This document shows positions 9,096 to 20,625 of a stretch of 64,000 nucleotides of DNA, in pieces. Source of the DNA: Azorinus chamasolen (lineage: Eukaryota; Mollusca; Bivalvia; Cardiida; Solecurtidae). The notes below the pieces were generated by a model. That model was not told where the DNA came from. It saw only the letters and a program-made list of their open reading frames with translations, and made no database searches. The first letter of the stretch is position 1. Each line of letters opens with the position of its first letter. The stretch is from assembly GCA_963576725.1 (NCBI GenBank), contig OY755240.1, forward strand, positions 95,390,316 through 95,454,315, read 5' to 3'. The translations under genes were made by a program, and so were the position numbers.

Positions 9096-9950
9096 CAAAT
9101 GACATCACCGTAAAACTCCGGATGTAAAATACCTAACTTTAGAAAAGTACGTAAATTACAATTGTATTTGCTGATGAGTAGAACATTACGGTGGTAAAAT
9201 TTTGAAAATGTTTTACGAAGTTTGTCATATCTGTAGCCCTGTTTTAGTAGTTTTTCAGTGATAAAACGTTTACGGTTGTTAAAATCATCAACAGAGGAAC
9301 AAGCTCTAGCAAAACGAATAAGCTGAGAAATGTATACACCGCAACATGTAGCACGGGGAACATCCCCATCCAAATGAGGATAGTTAACTATTTTAAAATT
9401 AAAGTCATCCTTTTTGTCATAAATTCCAGAAGAAATTGTTCCATTGTTTATAGATAAATTTAAATCTAAAAAGGCTGCAGATATGTCAGAACTATTTGCT
9501 TTATTAAGCTTGAGCTCTCTAGGGTAAATTGAGGTTATCATAGAATCAAAGTATGGGTTATCAATATTAAAAATGTCGTCTAAATAAAGTGCTATATTGT
9601 TAAAGGCAGTGATGACATCCGCCTGTGAATCTGTATTAAGATTAAGCATAAAATCCCGTTCATAACAAAACAAAAACAAGTCTGCAATTAAAGGAGCACA
9701 GTTGGTTCCCGTGGGAATACCAATGACCTGGCGTTAAACAGAATTACCAAAACGAACAAACGTATTGTCTAACAGAAACGTAATTGCGTCACAAAGATCT
9801 AAACATGTCCACGAGGTATATGTATTTGTAATGTCATTGGTAAGGAACGCATGCCTAGAATTACAGGCAATAAATGAAATTTTTTCTCTGGCAAATGTTT
9901 TATTTATAAGAATAGTAAGTTTGATCTTTATTAAACTTTGCTGTGGCATG
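9096..9950 (-). pseudogene. PLE reverse transcriptase fragment (upstream part of the split copy)
   Basis: Minus-strand frames read the PLE RT from about 9950: MPQQSLIKIKLT (after motif A), TWTCLDLCDAITFLLDN, then NSV-stop at about 9734. Near 9680-9730 GIP.GTNCAPLIAD (motif B) can be read, then FCYERDFML, YLDDIFNIDNPYFD (motif C, YLDD) and a C-terminal region ending EFYGDV at 9096. The stop at 9734 and the missing N-terminus make it a pseudogene. It continues into 4575-3938 once the CR1-like insertion is skipped. Confidence 0.8.
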
Positions 9951-10620
9951 ACGTCCGATTACTGTCTCAGTATTGTGCCTATGGGTCATCCACTTTCTTG
10001 TAACATTTACATGCATCCTGTCTTTGCAAACAATCACACGTGGCAACAGTTTAGATACAGATGATCATATTGCAAATTATTAGGATACATACTGTTTGAC
10101 ATACAAAACATGGTATGTGAAAAGCATATGAGAAAATCACGTTTATGAATTTGTAGCAGACAACAAATTTGGAGACGAACAATTATTCTACTTGCATAAA
10201 TAAAACAGAAGACCAGTTCACGAAAAATTAATGTGGAGTTGAAAATTTAGCATCTTGACTGATCATTTGATTGTGTCTGTTAAACAGAAGTCATAACATT
10301 ACTTGAATTTTAGATTCTATTTGTAGGGTGATATAAGTAGTTGTAGATATCTATTCTAGTAGATATGGTACAGATGTCAAATATATGTAAGAATTCATTA
10401 CAGGATTTCATCAATCCTAATTAACACCAGGCCTCCGAAAGTTTGTGATTGCTGTACCTATTCTTATAGTAACACCACTCTTCATAGATTTTATCACCAT
10501 CTAAATAAATATTTTCAATCGTTAGATTATTATTATCAGAAGTAAAACAACATCAATATGCCTGCTTGTGTACGACATTAGTAGGAACAGGCATCACTCT
10601 GCTACATTTGGCACACTAAT
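9951..10620. other. AT-rich spacer, nothing recognised
   Basis: PLE similarity ends near 9950. I see no ORF with family resemblance and no repeat shared with the rest of the window. Confidence 0.5.
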
Positions 10621-11115
10621 CTAATTATCCCTGCCAAAGGCGGATGGATGGTTTGGGCATAGGGCCTCCTTTCTGGATTTATATCTCAGAACTGGTTTTG
10701 ATGTTTTCATTGAAACTTTGTGTAAATATTCAGTACTATTTACAGAGTGTAGCCAGCACATATCACTCACATTGAGCTTAGAATATTACAGTTATGGCCA
10801 TTTGTTTGTCAAAATTGTAACGTTTTTTTTGCATGTCCGGAGCCATTTCTCAGACAGTCTGAAGTTTTTCTATGGAACGTTGTGCCAATGTTAATTAGCA
10901 TAAGGACATGCAACCCTGCAAATATCATTCATATTGACATTGGAATACAAGAGTTACGGCCCTATGTTTGCAAAGAGCATTTTGTCTGTCTTATAAGTGG
11001 TTTTGAGTTTTTATTTGAAACTTTGTGAAGCTGTTGAATAGCATAATTATGGACATACAGCCTTACAAGTATCACTCATATTGGTATTGGCGTTATAACC
11101 ATTTGTTTGCGAAAA
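10621..11115 (+). repeat. Pearl-like degenerate tandem repeats, about 150-bp unit
   Basis: Three units at about 10690, 10855 and 10990 share 'gttttgag/gaagttttt..tgaaactttgtg' followed by 'catatcactcatattg..ttacggcc(at)tttgtttgc'. This is the monomer style of the other hairpin-headed arrays in this window, here without a clear head or tail. Confidence 0.55.
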
Positions 11116-11234
11116 ACTATTTTTACACATTAAAGTACAAAACATTCTTACCAGATCACCGCAAAAATGAAACATACAATTGTACGTGTTTTCATGAACT
11201 ACGTGCCACAGGGTCAGTTTAACTTACCACTGTA

Positions 11235-11560
11235 TTTGTCATCGCGGTTGTTGTAGATTATTCGTAGAGTTGTTCCGTTTATTTACACTGTTTTTCTTTT
11301 AGGGTGGGGATGGAATAAGTGTGAGGTTGGCTGTCCCTTAACCGGTTTAACCCCCATGACTACTGTCACCGACCCTTCCGGGTGGTATTTTCATATTCCT
11401 CCAAATGTTTTTGTTTTTTTGTCTTTGTGCGTCTTATGGTGTTTTGATCGTTATGTACATTTACTGTTTTCTTGTTGAGGTGCTGTTTCGGCGGCTGATT
11501 GTTTTGTATGTGGTGTTTCATGCATGACTAATATTTGTACTTTTAATATCTCTTATAACA
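11235..11560 (+). mobile_element. PLE family A 3' tail, solo
   Basis: It contains CGCGGTTGTTGTAGATTA, the ACACTG..CTTTTAGGGTGGGGATGGAATAA segment, AACCGGTTTAACCCCC, and the final ATTTGTACTTTT. There is no coding sequence. Confidence 0.75.
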
Positions 11561-11582
11561 GCATAAAGATATGTCCATAAAT

Positions 11583-12128
11583 GTGTCGCCCTCATTTGTG
11601 GGGAGACATTGTTTTTGCCAGAATTGTCTGTCCGTCTGTCTGGCTGTCCGTCTGTCTGTTACAAACTTTTGTCGCATATATCTCTGAACCCAGTAGAGTC
11701 ACTAAACTTCAGAGGCATATTCACCAGCATGAGTTGGTGTGTACCAGGGACTTTTGAATTGATTCCCTTGATAACTTATGCCTCTGATATGATAACTTAA
11801 AATTAGACGAACTTTGTGTTGCACGTATTTCTGAAACCAGTAGGGATAGAGTCACCAAACTTCAAAAGGAATATTCACCAGCATAAGTTGCTGTGCACCT
11901 GGGACTTTTTAATTTTCAGTTTTGATTTGTTTCATTGATTTTTCACGGAAATACAGTGATTCTACTTAGTTTCCCGGAAATTTAGTTTTTCCGGAGTTGC
12001 TTTCTAAACCTTTACAGATATTGAAGTGATATGTGGTATGTGGCTTTACTATAATGAGTAACAGATCAAGTTTGAATTTTGTTACGCTTCATTGATTTAT
12101 AATGGAAATACAGTGATTTTACAAATTC
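11583..12128 (+). mobile_element. Pearl/HINE-like element, left part (split by a PLE)
   Basis: A short hairpin head (GTCGCCCTCATTTGTGGGGAGAC) is followed by a (TCCG/TCTG)n microsatellite at 11625-11665 and then tandem units (CTAAACCTTTACAGATATTGAAGTGATAT). The same units resume at 13882 on the far side of a PLE copy, so the PLE landed inside this array. Confidence 0.6.
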
Positions 12129-13881
12129 AAATACAAATTCTAGTTCATGTACAACTACTAAATTGTCTATACTTTTGACTTCTTGTTTAACGAAGATAAA
12201 GGAACATGTAAACTTCTACTGTGATAAGACTTATAAAAATTCTGGAATAAATCTCTTCTGGTCTATTAAGAACTCTTCAGAAGTCTTAAACAAACTTAAG
12301 AACAAAAGGTATATTGCATCCACTGTAAGCACGTACGATTTTTCTACTCTGTACACAACTCTTCCTCATATTTTAATTAAGGATAAGCTTACTAACTTCA
12401 TCCAGAAGGTATTTGCCCGGGAAAAAACATCATTATTGGCATGTAATGCTGAAAAAGCTTTCTTTACTGACGAGCAAATGAAATATTACACCAATTGGAC
12501 CTGCTCAGAAGTTTGCGAATCACTAACCTTTCTTTTGGATAACATATTTGTACGTTATGGGAATGCTGTATACCGTCAGGTAATTGGTATTCCCATGGGT
12601 ACGAATTGTGCACCACTTATTGCAGATTGAGAGAGTTTTCATGTTGCGTTTGAATCCTCAATCACAAGATGTTATAAAAGCCTTCAATGAAACTTGTCGA
12701 TATTTGGATGATAATTTTAACTTAGATAACCCTTTCTTTGATGCTCTGATTCCTACAATTTATCCTAAAGACAAATTGAATAAAGCTAACCCGTCCGACA
12801 ATTATGCAGCGGTTCTTGATCTAGACCTTAAAATTGATAATGGAATGATTTCTTCTAAAATATATGACAAAAGAGATGATTTTGATTTTAATATTGTAAA
12901 TTTTCCTCACCTTGACGGGGATGTTCCCCGTGCTCCATCTTACGGGGTTTATATATCTCAACTTATTCGTTTTGCTAAAGCTTGTTCATCCATTGACGAT
13001 TTTAACAGTCGAAATCTCATTTTAACTGAAACACTGCTTAAGCAAGGATATAGATACCATAAACTAAGAAAATCTTTCTCTAAATTTTACTATCGAAATC
13101 TCTCGCTTATTGGCAAGTACCAATGTAATCTCAAGGCGCTTCTGCGACACGGTATTTCACATCCTGAATTTGATGGTGAGGTGATTTACAAACTTCGTAA
13201 CTTATTTGATATACCCATTTTCTTACTTTGTTCATCACCTATGTTAAAAAATTCATTAAAAAGGGATATGATCCTGTAGTATTTCTACATACTGCATGTT
13301 TGATTGGGAACCCTTTTACAGTTGGCAATCATGCTGGCCTCTTTGCATGTATGCCGACAAGAAAGGTTTAGTACTCTATGAAGGCGACCTCTTAAATCCA
13401 GAAATGGAAGGAGAACGTCGGATATCTGTACTATTTCGTTTTTGTCGTACCGTTTATTACTTTTCTACAGTCACTCTGTTTGCAGCTCAATCATTGAGTA
13501 CACTAGCGATAGGTGGAGAGTTTGTTCACTTAAATGTTTTCGCTATACATGCACTTAAACGCTGTATTTGCCGTCGCGGTTGTTGTAGTTTAGTCGGAGA
13601 GGGGATACGTTTATTTACACTGTTTATCTTTTAGTATGGGGATGGATTAAGTGTGAGGTTGGGCGCCCATAAACCGGTTTAACCCCCCCCCCCCCCAGTG
13701 ACTTTTGTCACTGACCGTTCCAAGGCGGTACTTCCATCTTCCCCCTATTGTATGTTTGTTTTGTCTTTGTGCGTCTCTTGATGTTTTTATAGTTATGTAC
13801 ATTTGCTGTTTCCTTGTGCTGCTGTTCGGGCGACTGTTTGTTCTGTATGTGGTGTTTCCTGTATGACTCATTTTTGTATTT
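12129..13881 (+). pseudogene. PLE family A copy, 5'-truncated, with RT reading frame and tail
   Basis: Similarity begins with SSSCTTTKLSILLTSC. The first frame (12163-12630) covers RT motif A (YDFSTLYTTLPH), the segment NWTCSEVCESLTFLLDN and motif B (GIPMGTNCAPLIAD). A deletion of about 16 bp then shifts into the second frame (12584-13279): FMLRLNPQSQ, YLDDNFNLDNPFFD (motif C), DLDLKIDNGM, and the C-terminal domain to EFDGEVIYKLR. Another shift near 13205 leads to FTVGNHAGLFACMPTRKV and a stop. The tail follows to 13881. PLE RTs are related to telomerase and usually carry a C-terminal GIY-YIG endonuclease. None is visible between YLDD and the stop. The copy is dead but little diverged from the one at 40385-43180. 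Confidence 0.8.
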
Positions 13882-14242
13882 TTTCTAAACCTTTACAGAT
13901 ATTGAAGTGATATTTAGTATGTAGCTTTATTATAATGAGTTATAGATCAAGTTTGAATTTCGTTCCGCTTCATTGATTTTTCATGGAAATACAGTGATTT
14001 TACTTAGAATTTTCCCGGAAATTCAGGTTTCCCGGTTTTTTTCTAAACCTTTACAGATATTGAAGTGATATTTGGTATGTTGTTTTATTATAATGAGTTA
14101 CAGATCGAGTTTGAATTTCGTTACGCTTCATTGATTTTTTCGGAAATACAATGATTTTACTTGGAAATTTCCCGGAAATTCATGTTTTCCGGAATTTTTT
14201 TCTAAACCTTTACAGCTATTGAAGTGATATTTGTAACTCATT
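13882..14242 (+). repeat. Pearl-like element, right part: tandem 158-166-bp units
   Basis: Units beginning TTTCTAAACCTTTACAGATATTGAAG start at 13882, 14040 and 14206. The same unit is at 12001. A family B PLE cuts the array at about 14242. Confidence 0.7.
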
Positions 14243-15605
14243 ATAATAAATGGAAAAGTAGTAAAGTCAAGCAGGCAAAGCCACATACAAGACGCAACCA
14301 CCACCAAAACACCGATAGACAGCATGACACACACACACACACACACACAACCACACACCCAAACGCACACACACACACGAAATGAACACAGAAAACACCA
14401 AAAGACACACAAGAACCAGAGACAAACGCCCCACACATGAACAAAATCACAAGCACAAAGACGCAAGGCAAACAAAAGGAAGGGTGACAAAGAGAGTACC
14501 GCCTTGGCACGGTCAGTAGCAAAAACACCACTGGGGGTTTAAACCGGTTTACGGACGTCCTAACCTCACACTTCTCTCAAAGTCACCCTAGCTTTACAAA
14601 TAGTGTAAATAAAGGTATCCCCGCTGGACTTACCCACAACATAGACGACGGTGAACACAGGACAACATGAAAAACATAGCATAATAACTGTGACAATCCG
14701 TCAAATATGTACTCAATGACTTTGCTTAAGTCAAAGCACCTGTAGGTAAGCCGTTAAGGGCACGACAGGGAAAAAGTAATACATGAGTCTGGTAAGCTCA
14801 TCCTGTATCCAAGTTTAAGAGTATACCATCATAGAGTACTACCCTCGGCCTGTCATCGCGCAAGCAAAGAGGGAAGCGTAGCTACCGACTGTAAAAGGGT
14901 CGATAACAAAACATGCAGTGCGTTGCAATATAATAGGATCATAACCTTTCTTTATAAATGTCTCAATGCGTTTTATAAACAAATCATGAAAATGGATATG
15001 ACCCCGAATTTTCCTAAGTTTGTAGATAACATCCCCATAAAATTCTGGTAGAGAAATGCCTTGTCGCAGTAACGTCCGTAGATTGCGATTATATTTACTA
15101 ATGAGAGGTAAATTTCGATAATAAAATTTAGAAAAAGTTCTCCGAAGTTTGTGATATCTGTAACCTTGCTTAAGAAGTTTATCAGTTATAACTAAATTAC
15201 GTCTGTTAAAATCTTCAAGCAAAGAACAGGCTCGGGCAAACCTATTAGTTGAGAAATATAAACCCCATAAGATGTAGAACGTGTCACATCTCCATCTAGA
15301 AAAGGATAATTAACAATTTTAAAATTAAAATCTTCTCTTTTATCGTATACTTTGGACGAAACTTTATCATTTGTAATTGAAAGATTCAAATCTAAAAATG
15401 AAGCATTCATGTCAGATTGATTAGCTTTGTTTAATGACAGTTCTTTTGGGTAAAATGAAGAAATCATAGTATCAAAATAAGGATTATCTAAATTCAAAAT
15501 ATCGTCTAAATACCTTGAAGTTTTATTAAAAGCATTAGCAATATCGGTCTGTGTATCAGGTTTTAAGCTAAGCATAAAATCCCTCTCGTAGCAATACAAT
15601 TACAG
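14243..15605 (-). pseudogene. PLE family B copy, 5'-truncated inside the RT
   Basis: The minus-strand frame from about 15600 reads YCYERDFMLSLKPDTQ, RYLDDILNLDNPYFD (motif C), LDLNLSITND, VYDKREDFNFKIVNYPFLDGDV, then with a one-base shift near 15222 the C-terminal part to FTVGSYASLFACAMTGRG (stop at 14839). The tail runs from 14838 to 14243 and includes a CA-rich block at 14332-14378. Motifs A and B are missing. The C-terminal part closely resembles 50335-50841. Confidence 0.8.
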
Positions 15606-15910
15606 TCCGCTATTATAATTAGCACGCCTGTCTATACACCATATTTAACACAAATATGTTTACTATATTGCTGTGATGATAAACTAAACTGATAGTAAGA
15701 CGCGTTTTGTACAATTACAGATCATAGTGAAATGCATAATGAACGTATTCGCCGGTTCTTTGGGTTGATACTGATCGCCTCAAGGCTTCCGCTTTGCATT
15801 TCTTATTATAAAATACATGCTAGTGCTTCTGTGAAGCAGATTTGTCAACCACCACCAGGCCCTTTACTTAGTTTACGATTCATAATCCTTGAAACCTCGG
15901 AAATTAAATA
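15606..15910. other. AT-rich spacer, nothing recognised
   Basis: It lies between a truncated PLE and a TIR element. I found no repeat or coding signal. Confidence 0.5.
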
Positions 15911-16276
15911 TACAGTGCTCCCTCCCTACAACGGCCCTCTCAATAACGATTCCCTCCTTACAACAACGCATGTCACTGTTTCCTAAACAACAGGGCTCCT
16001 GAAACAACTTTTTTCCATCGTATTTTCGTTATGCCTCCATCAAACCCTATGTTGTGACCACTCTTTAGAACCGTCACTTTGTGACGATTCTATAGAGTGG
16101 TCACAACATAGGGTTTGATAGAGGCATAACAGTTTTAGTTCTCGAAATACACCTTATCTGGGATTCTGCAAACAAGCTGATTATGTTTAATTTTCCCTCC
16201 CTATAACAACTCCCTCTGAACAACACATACAATCTTCGTATCCCAAAGGGTGTCGTTGTAGAGAGGGAGCACTGTA
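15911..16276. mobile_element. 366-bp TIR element (MITE-like) with an internal palindrome
   Basis: The ends are inverted repeats: TACAGTGCTCCCTC at 15911 matches the complement of GAGGGAGCACTGTA ending at 16276, extending about 25 bp with two or three mismatches. TA at each outer edge suggests a TA target. Inside, 16028-16130 is a near-perfect 103-bp palindrome beginning GTTATGCCTC and ending GAGGCATAAC, probably a second MITE or the element's own foldback core. It lies directly beside the transposase remnant at 16282. Confidence 0.7.
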
Positions 16277-16281
16277 TAGGC

Positions 16282-17140
16282 ATGGATATTTTCCAGTTAT
16301 TTTCGACTCAAAGAAATGATTTTTTCGACATTACTGGCGAGAGTCCTAAAACATTTTTACAGTTTGTGAATTTGGTTGATTTGACAAAAAATGGGCAAAC
16401 TGTTTTGTTGATTGTTATATGGTTAATAACGTATCCAACATACCGAATATTGTCTAGCCTGTTTAGAGTGAGTGCGTCATAATTATATTACGTCCGAAAT
16501 TCGCCGTTCCATTCTTAAATCTGATGACGCACTTTCAGTATTTATAAAGTGGCCGAACATTCTGGAATGGCAAGAGATGCAATGGAATTGGCCTAAAATA
16601 AATGTCGCCATTGGGGCCATAGATGGCACAAGCCATATAATATACAGACCCAGTAATTTGCAGCGACATTTTTATTCAGGTCACATAAATTATTGCCTGC
16701 ATATTTAAAATGTTGTTGATAATTACGGCACAATACGACATGTATAGTCGGGGTTTCTTGGTCACCAGAATGATGCACAAACCTACAGACTCATGCAACA
16801 CATTGTCTCGGCAAAATTGCCATTTCCAGCAAACTGTGTTTTGCTAGCTGATAAAATTTAGCCGAATGGACACCCCATGATAACACCATACACCGCGATT
16901 TAACTGTGTATGAGATATGGCCATGATAGAAGGGGTGTTCGGTATAACAGATATCACAGGAGATACAGGGTCACTGTTGAACATGTAATAGGTCAAATAA
17001 ATACATATAAATACATCAGTTCGGTATGGCGGCATCCAAGAAGATTGTTATCGTTCACAGTTAGGATATGCTCAGCATTGGTCTGTAGGAAAACTTTACT
17101 GGACTTATGTAAATGTAAACACATGTATAACAAAATTTAA
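16282..17140 (+). pseudogene. DDE transposase remnant (PIF/Harbinger-ISL2EU type, DDE_Tnp_4-like)
   Basis: The + strand, read over several frames, gives an N-terminal part (FDITGESPKTFLQFV; TVLLIVIWLITYPTYRILS), then the first catalytic Asp in IGAIDGTSH with YSGH downstream, the second in GHQNDAQTY, and the catalytic Glu in VEHVIGQIN followed by SSVWRHPRR and RICSALV. This order is typical of Harbinger-like DDE_4 transposases, which cut and paste elements through DDE chemistry. In-frame stops and shifts (near 16480, 16706, 16860 and 16905) make it nonfunctional. Length is near that expected for the catalytic region. I found no second TIR downstream, so the element is incomplete or rearranged. 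Confidence 0.8.
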
Positions 17141-17199
17141 TTGTAACAGAATCAGTTCCAGAATGTCCCCTAATCAAACTGACAACTGGTACTGATGAG

Positions 17200-17719
17200 C
17201 AAAGTATCAAAATTTCAACCAATCACATGTCATCACTGAATTACCATGGCAACAACCCCTTTCAAACACATGTCATTAAGATTGGAGTACCCATATACCC
17301 CTACTCACCAATTTTCCGAAAAAAATCTTATATATAAATTTCACTACTCAGAGGAAACCACCCCCTTTTCATGGCAGCCAAGTCTTTGAAAAAGACTTGA
17401 TTGAGTTTTAGGGAACCCAAATACCCCTAAATGCCACCTTTCAGCAAAATCGAATAATATATAAATTTCGACAAACGATAGCCCACCATTCAGTTACCAT
17501 GATAATCAATTCTTTCGAAAGATCTACCAATCAATTTGGTATGTCAAAATATCCTTACATACCAATTTCAAACGATATCTAAACTCGTCGAAAAAGATCA
17601 ATATTTTTAACCAATCAGTCACTACTCAGTTACCATGTCAACAAATACTTTCGAAACACCTCTAAATCCACTTGGAATACTAAAATATCCTATGATTCCA
17701 GTCTTTCAGCAAATCTTGG
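17200..17719 (+). repeat. Degenerate tandem repeat, about 126-136-bp unit
   Basis: The phrase CAGTTACCATG..CAAC and its neighbour ATACCAATTT..TATCTAAA recur at about 17241, 17366, 17493 and 17629. The spacing fits roughly 126-136 bp. Divergence is high. Confidence 0.5.
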
Positions 17720-19165
17720 GAGGGTGTTTAAACCGGTTTTTGGGCGCCCAACCTCACAAATATTCAATCCCCACCCTAAAAGACAAACAGTGTAACTAAA
17801 CATATTCCATCTCCGACTAGTATACAACCACCGTGATGGCAATTACAGTGGCAAAGTGCATGTAAAACGAGTGAGTGAGTGAGTTGGGTTTTACGGCACT
17901 GCGACACTGAATATGTCATACAGCGCCGATGAATGATGAGATGACATAATGATGAGGGATGATATCAGGAAGATGATTTCGGCTAATCTCATTCGCTGCA
18001 AACCAGTGCATGGTATCAAAACCACCGATCTGCCTTCCTTTTGGTAGAGGGGATAATCTCCATCAAAAAAACAGAAACATCCCCTGTGACAATTAGGCCA
18101 CAGAACCACGGCAAGGTAGGAAATGTATCTGGGGGCATGTAAAACGAAAACATATTTAAGTGAAGTAACTGTACCGACCTATCGCTAGAGTAATCAATGA
18201 ATGAGCTGCAAACAGAGTAACTGTAGAAAAGTAATAACGGGTACGACAAAAACGAGATAAACGAGTACAAATATCCGACGTCCTCCTTCCGTTGCAAAGA
18301 GGCCAGCGTGATTGCAAACTGTAAAAACTAGGCATGCAGTATGTTGTAGTACCATAGGATCATATCCCTTTTTAATGAAGTTTTTAATGTATTTAGTGAG
18401 AAAATGGTTATGTTCAATAATTTTACAAAGTTTGTAAATCACATCACCATACAATTCAGGATTTGAAAAACTGTGTCGCAAGAGCGCCTTAAGATTACAT
18501 TTGTACCTGACAATAAGTGAGAGATTTCGATAATAAAATTTAGAGAATGTTTTACTTAGTTTATGATATCTATATCCCTGCTTGACCAGCTTTTCAGTTA
18601 AAATGAGATTTCGACTGTTAAAATCGTCAACAGAAGAACAAGCTCTAGCGAAACGAAAAAGTTGAGATATATAAGTCTCATAAGATGGGGCACGGAGAAC
18701 ATCTTCATCAAGGTGAGAAACATTTACAATATTAAAATCAAAATCATCTCTTTTGTCATAAAGTTTAGAAGAAATTATTCCATTGTCAATTTCAAGGTCT
18801 AGATCGAGAAAAGTCGCACAAGTGTCGGAAGGGTTAGCTTTATTCAATTTGAGTTCTTTTTGGTAAATGGTAGAAATCAAAACATCAAAGAAAGGGTTAT
18901 CTAAATTGAAAATATCATCCAAATATCGAGAAGTATCACTGAAGGCTTTTATGACATCTTCTTGTGATTGTATGTTCAAACTCAACATGAAATCTCTCCC
19001 ATAGCAGTACAAAAAAAAATCGGCGACCAGCGGTGCACAATTCATATCCATAGGAATACCAATTACCTGACGGTATATAGCAATCCCATAACGTACAAAT
19101 ATTTTACCCAGAATAAATGTTAGTGATTCATGAACTTCTAAGCAAAACCAATGGGTGTAATATTT
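17720..19165 (-). pseudogene. PLE family A copy with RT frame, carrying a SINE-like insertion in its tail
   Basis: The minus-strand frame starts within the RT at about 19165 (YYTHWFCLEVHESLTF) and passes motif B with a substitution (GIPMDMNCAPLVAD for MGTNCAP) and motif C (RYLDDIFNLDNPFFD). The C-terminal domain then runs to FTVCNHAGLFA near 18300, where a small deletion changes the end. The tail follows and is split at 17871-18134 by a SINE-like element. The 5' part of the RT, including motif A, is absent. No GIY-YIG motif is seen. Confidence 0.8.
17871..18134 (-). mobile_element. SINE-like insertion with a 13-bp target-site duplication
   Basis: The 264-bp insertion is flanked by identical GCATGTAAAACGA at 17858-17870 and 18135-18147, inside a PLE tail. 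Read on the minus strand it ends in TAAAACCCAACTCACTCACTCAC, a simple-repeat tail as in many SINEs. Short repeats of this style are common in molluscs. I cannot see a convincing tRNA-like promoter. Confidence 0.7.
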
Positions 19166-19167
19166 AA

Positions 19168-20147
19168 GTTATTTTCTGATATTGGTAGGATAAACATTGA
19201 GAGTCTGAAATTTTCTCTTTTTGTGTTGCAATTTTTGCTCTCAGGGGATCACCTCCCTTCAGAATTTATAATCTTCACAACAGCAGGTGTTGTTAAGTGC
19301 TTGTGTGGCGGCCGTAAAACGTCGCCCCGTACTTCATTCTCAGTGTTGTTATACCTTCTGATCCTTTGAGATCATGAATTTCAGTACTTCTTGTTCTGAA
19401 AATTGAACACCACTTAAGCCGGTGCTAGGGGGCGTGAGCAGTGTCACACTTTCAATTACTGTTCATGAACAGACTCAATAAAACCGAGTCTGCAATTTTC
19501 TCTTTTTGTGTTGCAATTTTTGCTCTCAGGGGATCACCTCCCTTCAGAATTTTTAATTTCTAAATTTTCACTATTTTTTATTGTTCTCATTAATATTATT
19601 GTGCATGCAAATAAGGTAATTCGTAAGTATAGCCTTTAAACAAAAGCACAATGTATTAGCTATTATTCGGTACAAGTTTATACAGTTAGCACAAAAAGTG
19701 TTGTGATATGAAATATTTCTGCAAGTATGTATTGACTAATAAAGTGAACAGTGAAATAAATGGTTTCTATTGAAACAGTAAAAAAGTTTCTTCGAGTTAA
19801 ATGTTTGTTCCTCAAATTAGATATTTTGTTTTCTGAGGATTTTGTCATCATGTTCAACTGCATTTGAAGTTGTTTTCTGACATTTTAAGATAAACAAGTG
19901 AATAGTTTCATTATTACGTTAGTTCTATATTGTTTTTATTATTTCTAAGGTTCTCGTTATTATTTCTGAGTATGCAAATAAGGCAATTTCAAGGGATAGC
20001 TCGAAATAAAAGCACAATGTCTTATTTGATACCAGTTTTATAGGTTCAGGACAAGAACTGGCTGTGATATGGACGATTTTGCAGGTATTAGCATTCATTA
20101 CGAAAACGACGGGGTTGCCATGGAAACGGTTAAAACGTTACTTAAAG
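19168..20147 (+). repeat. Tandem repeat, about 369-bp unit, with a direct-repeat element inserted
   Basis: TTCTCATTAATATTATTGTGCATGCAAATAAGG at 19583 recurs in altered form at 19952 (369 bp apart) and again at 20771. The shared unit also includes TATTTTGTTTTCTGA..TTTGTCATCATGTT. Positions 19205-19550 are a direct-repeat element (separate entry). PLE tails interrupt the array at 20148 and 20880. Confidence 0.6.
19205..19550 (+). mobile_element. Direct-repeat element, sense copy
   Basis: The 27-bp terminal repeat occurs at 19238-19264 and again at 19523-19549 (period 285). Between them lie the family body and AATAAAACCGAGTC at about 19478. An extra partial 3' end precedes the first repeat, so the copy looks like one and a bit tandem units. 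Confidence 0.7.
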
Positions 20148-20625
20148 TTGGAAGGAGAACGACGGATATCTGTACTAATTCATTTTTGTCGTACCCTTTA
20201 TTACTTTTCTACAATTACTCTGTTTGCAGCTCAATCATAGAATACACTAGCGATAGGTGAATACAGTATGTTCAATTAAATGTTTTTTCGTTATACATGC
20301 ACTTTACCATTGTATTTGCCGTCGCGGTTGCTGTAGATTAGTCGGAGAGGGGATACGTTTATTTACACTGTTTGTCTTTTAGGGTGGGGATAGTATAAGA
20401 GTGAGGTTGGGCGCCCATAAACCGGTTTAACCCCCAGTGACTTTTGTCACTGACCGTTCCAAGGCGGTACTTCCATCTTCCTCCTATTGTATGTTTGTTT
20501 TGTCTTTGTGCGTCTCTTGTTGTTTTTTCTACTTATATACATTTGCTTTTTCCTTGTGTTGCTGTTCGGGCGAGTGTTTGTTCTGTATGTGGTGTTTCCT
20601 GCATAACTCATTTTTGTACTTTTAA
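20148..20625 (+). mobile_element. PLE family A 3' tail, solo
   Basis: It runs from GGAAGGAGAACGACGGATATCTGTAC (the region just after the ORF stop) through AAACCGGTTTAACCCCC at 20420 and the hairpin AGTGACTTTTGTCACT to the usual end at about 20623. The 369-bp repeat resumes immediately after. Confidence 0.8.

Noticed and set aside
19240..19270. GGATCACCTCCCTT resembling the 3' end of 16S rRNA
   Set aside because: It is part of the 27-bp terminal repeat of a dispersed element, with no rRNA sequence around it.
19273..19290. ACAACAGCAGGTGTTG as an LTR-LTR junction with a TSD
   Set aside because: The same GCAGG stretch recurs in most copies of the family, so it is internal rather than a target duplication.
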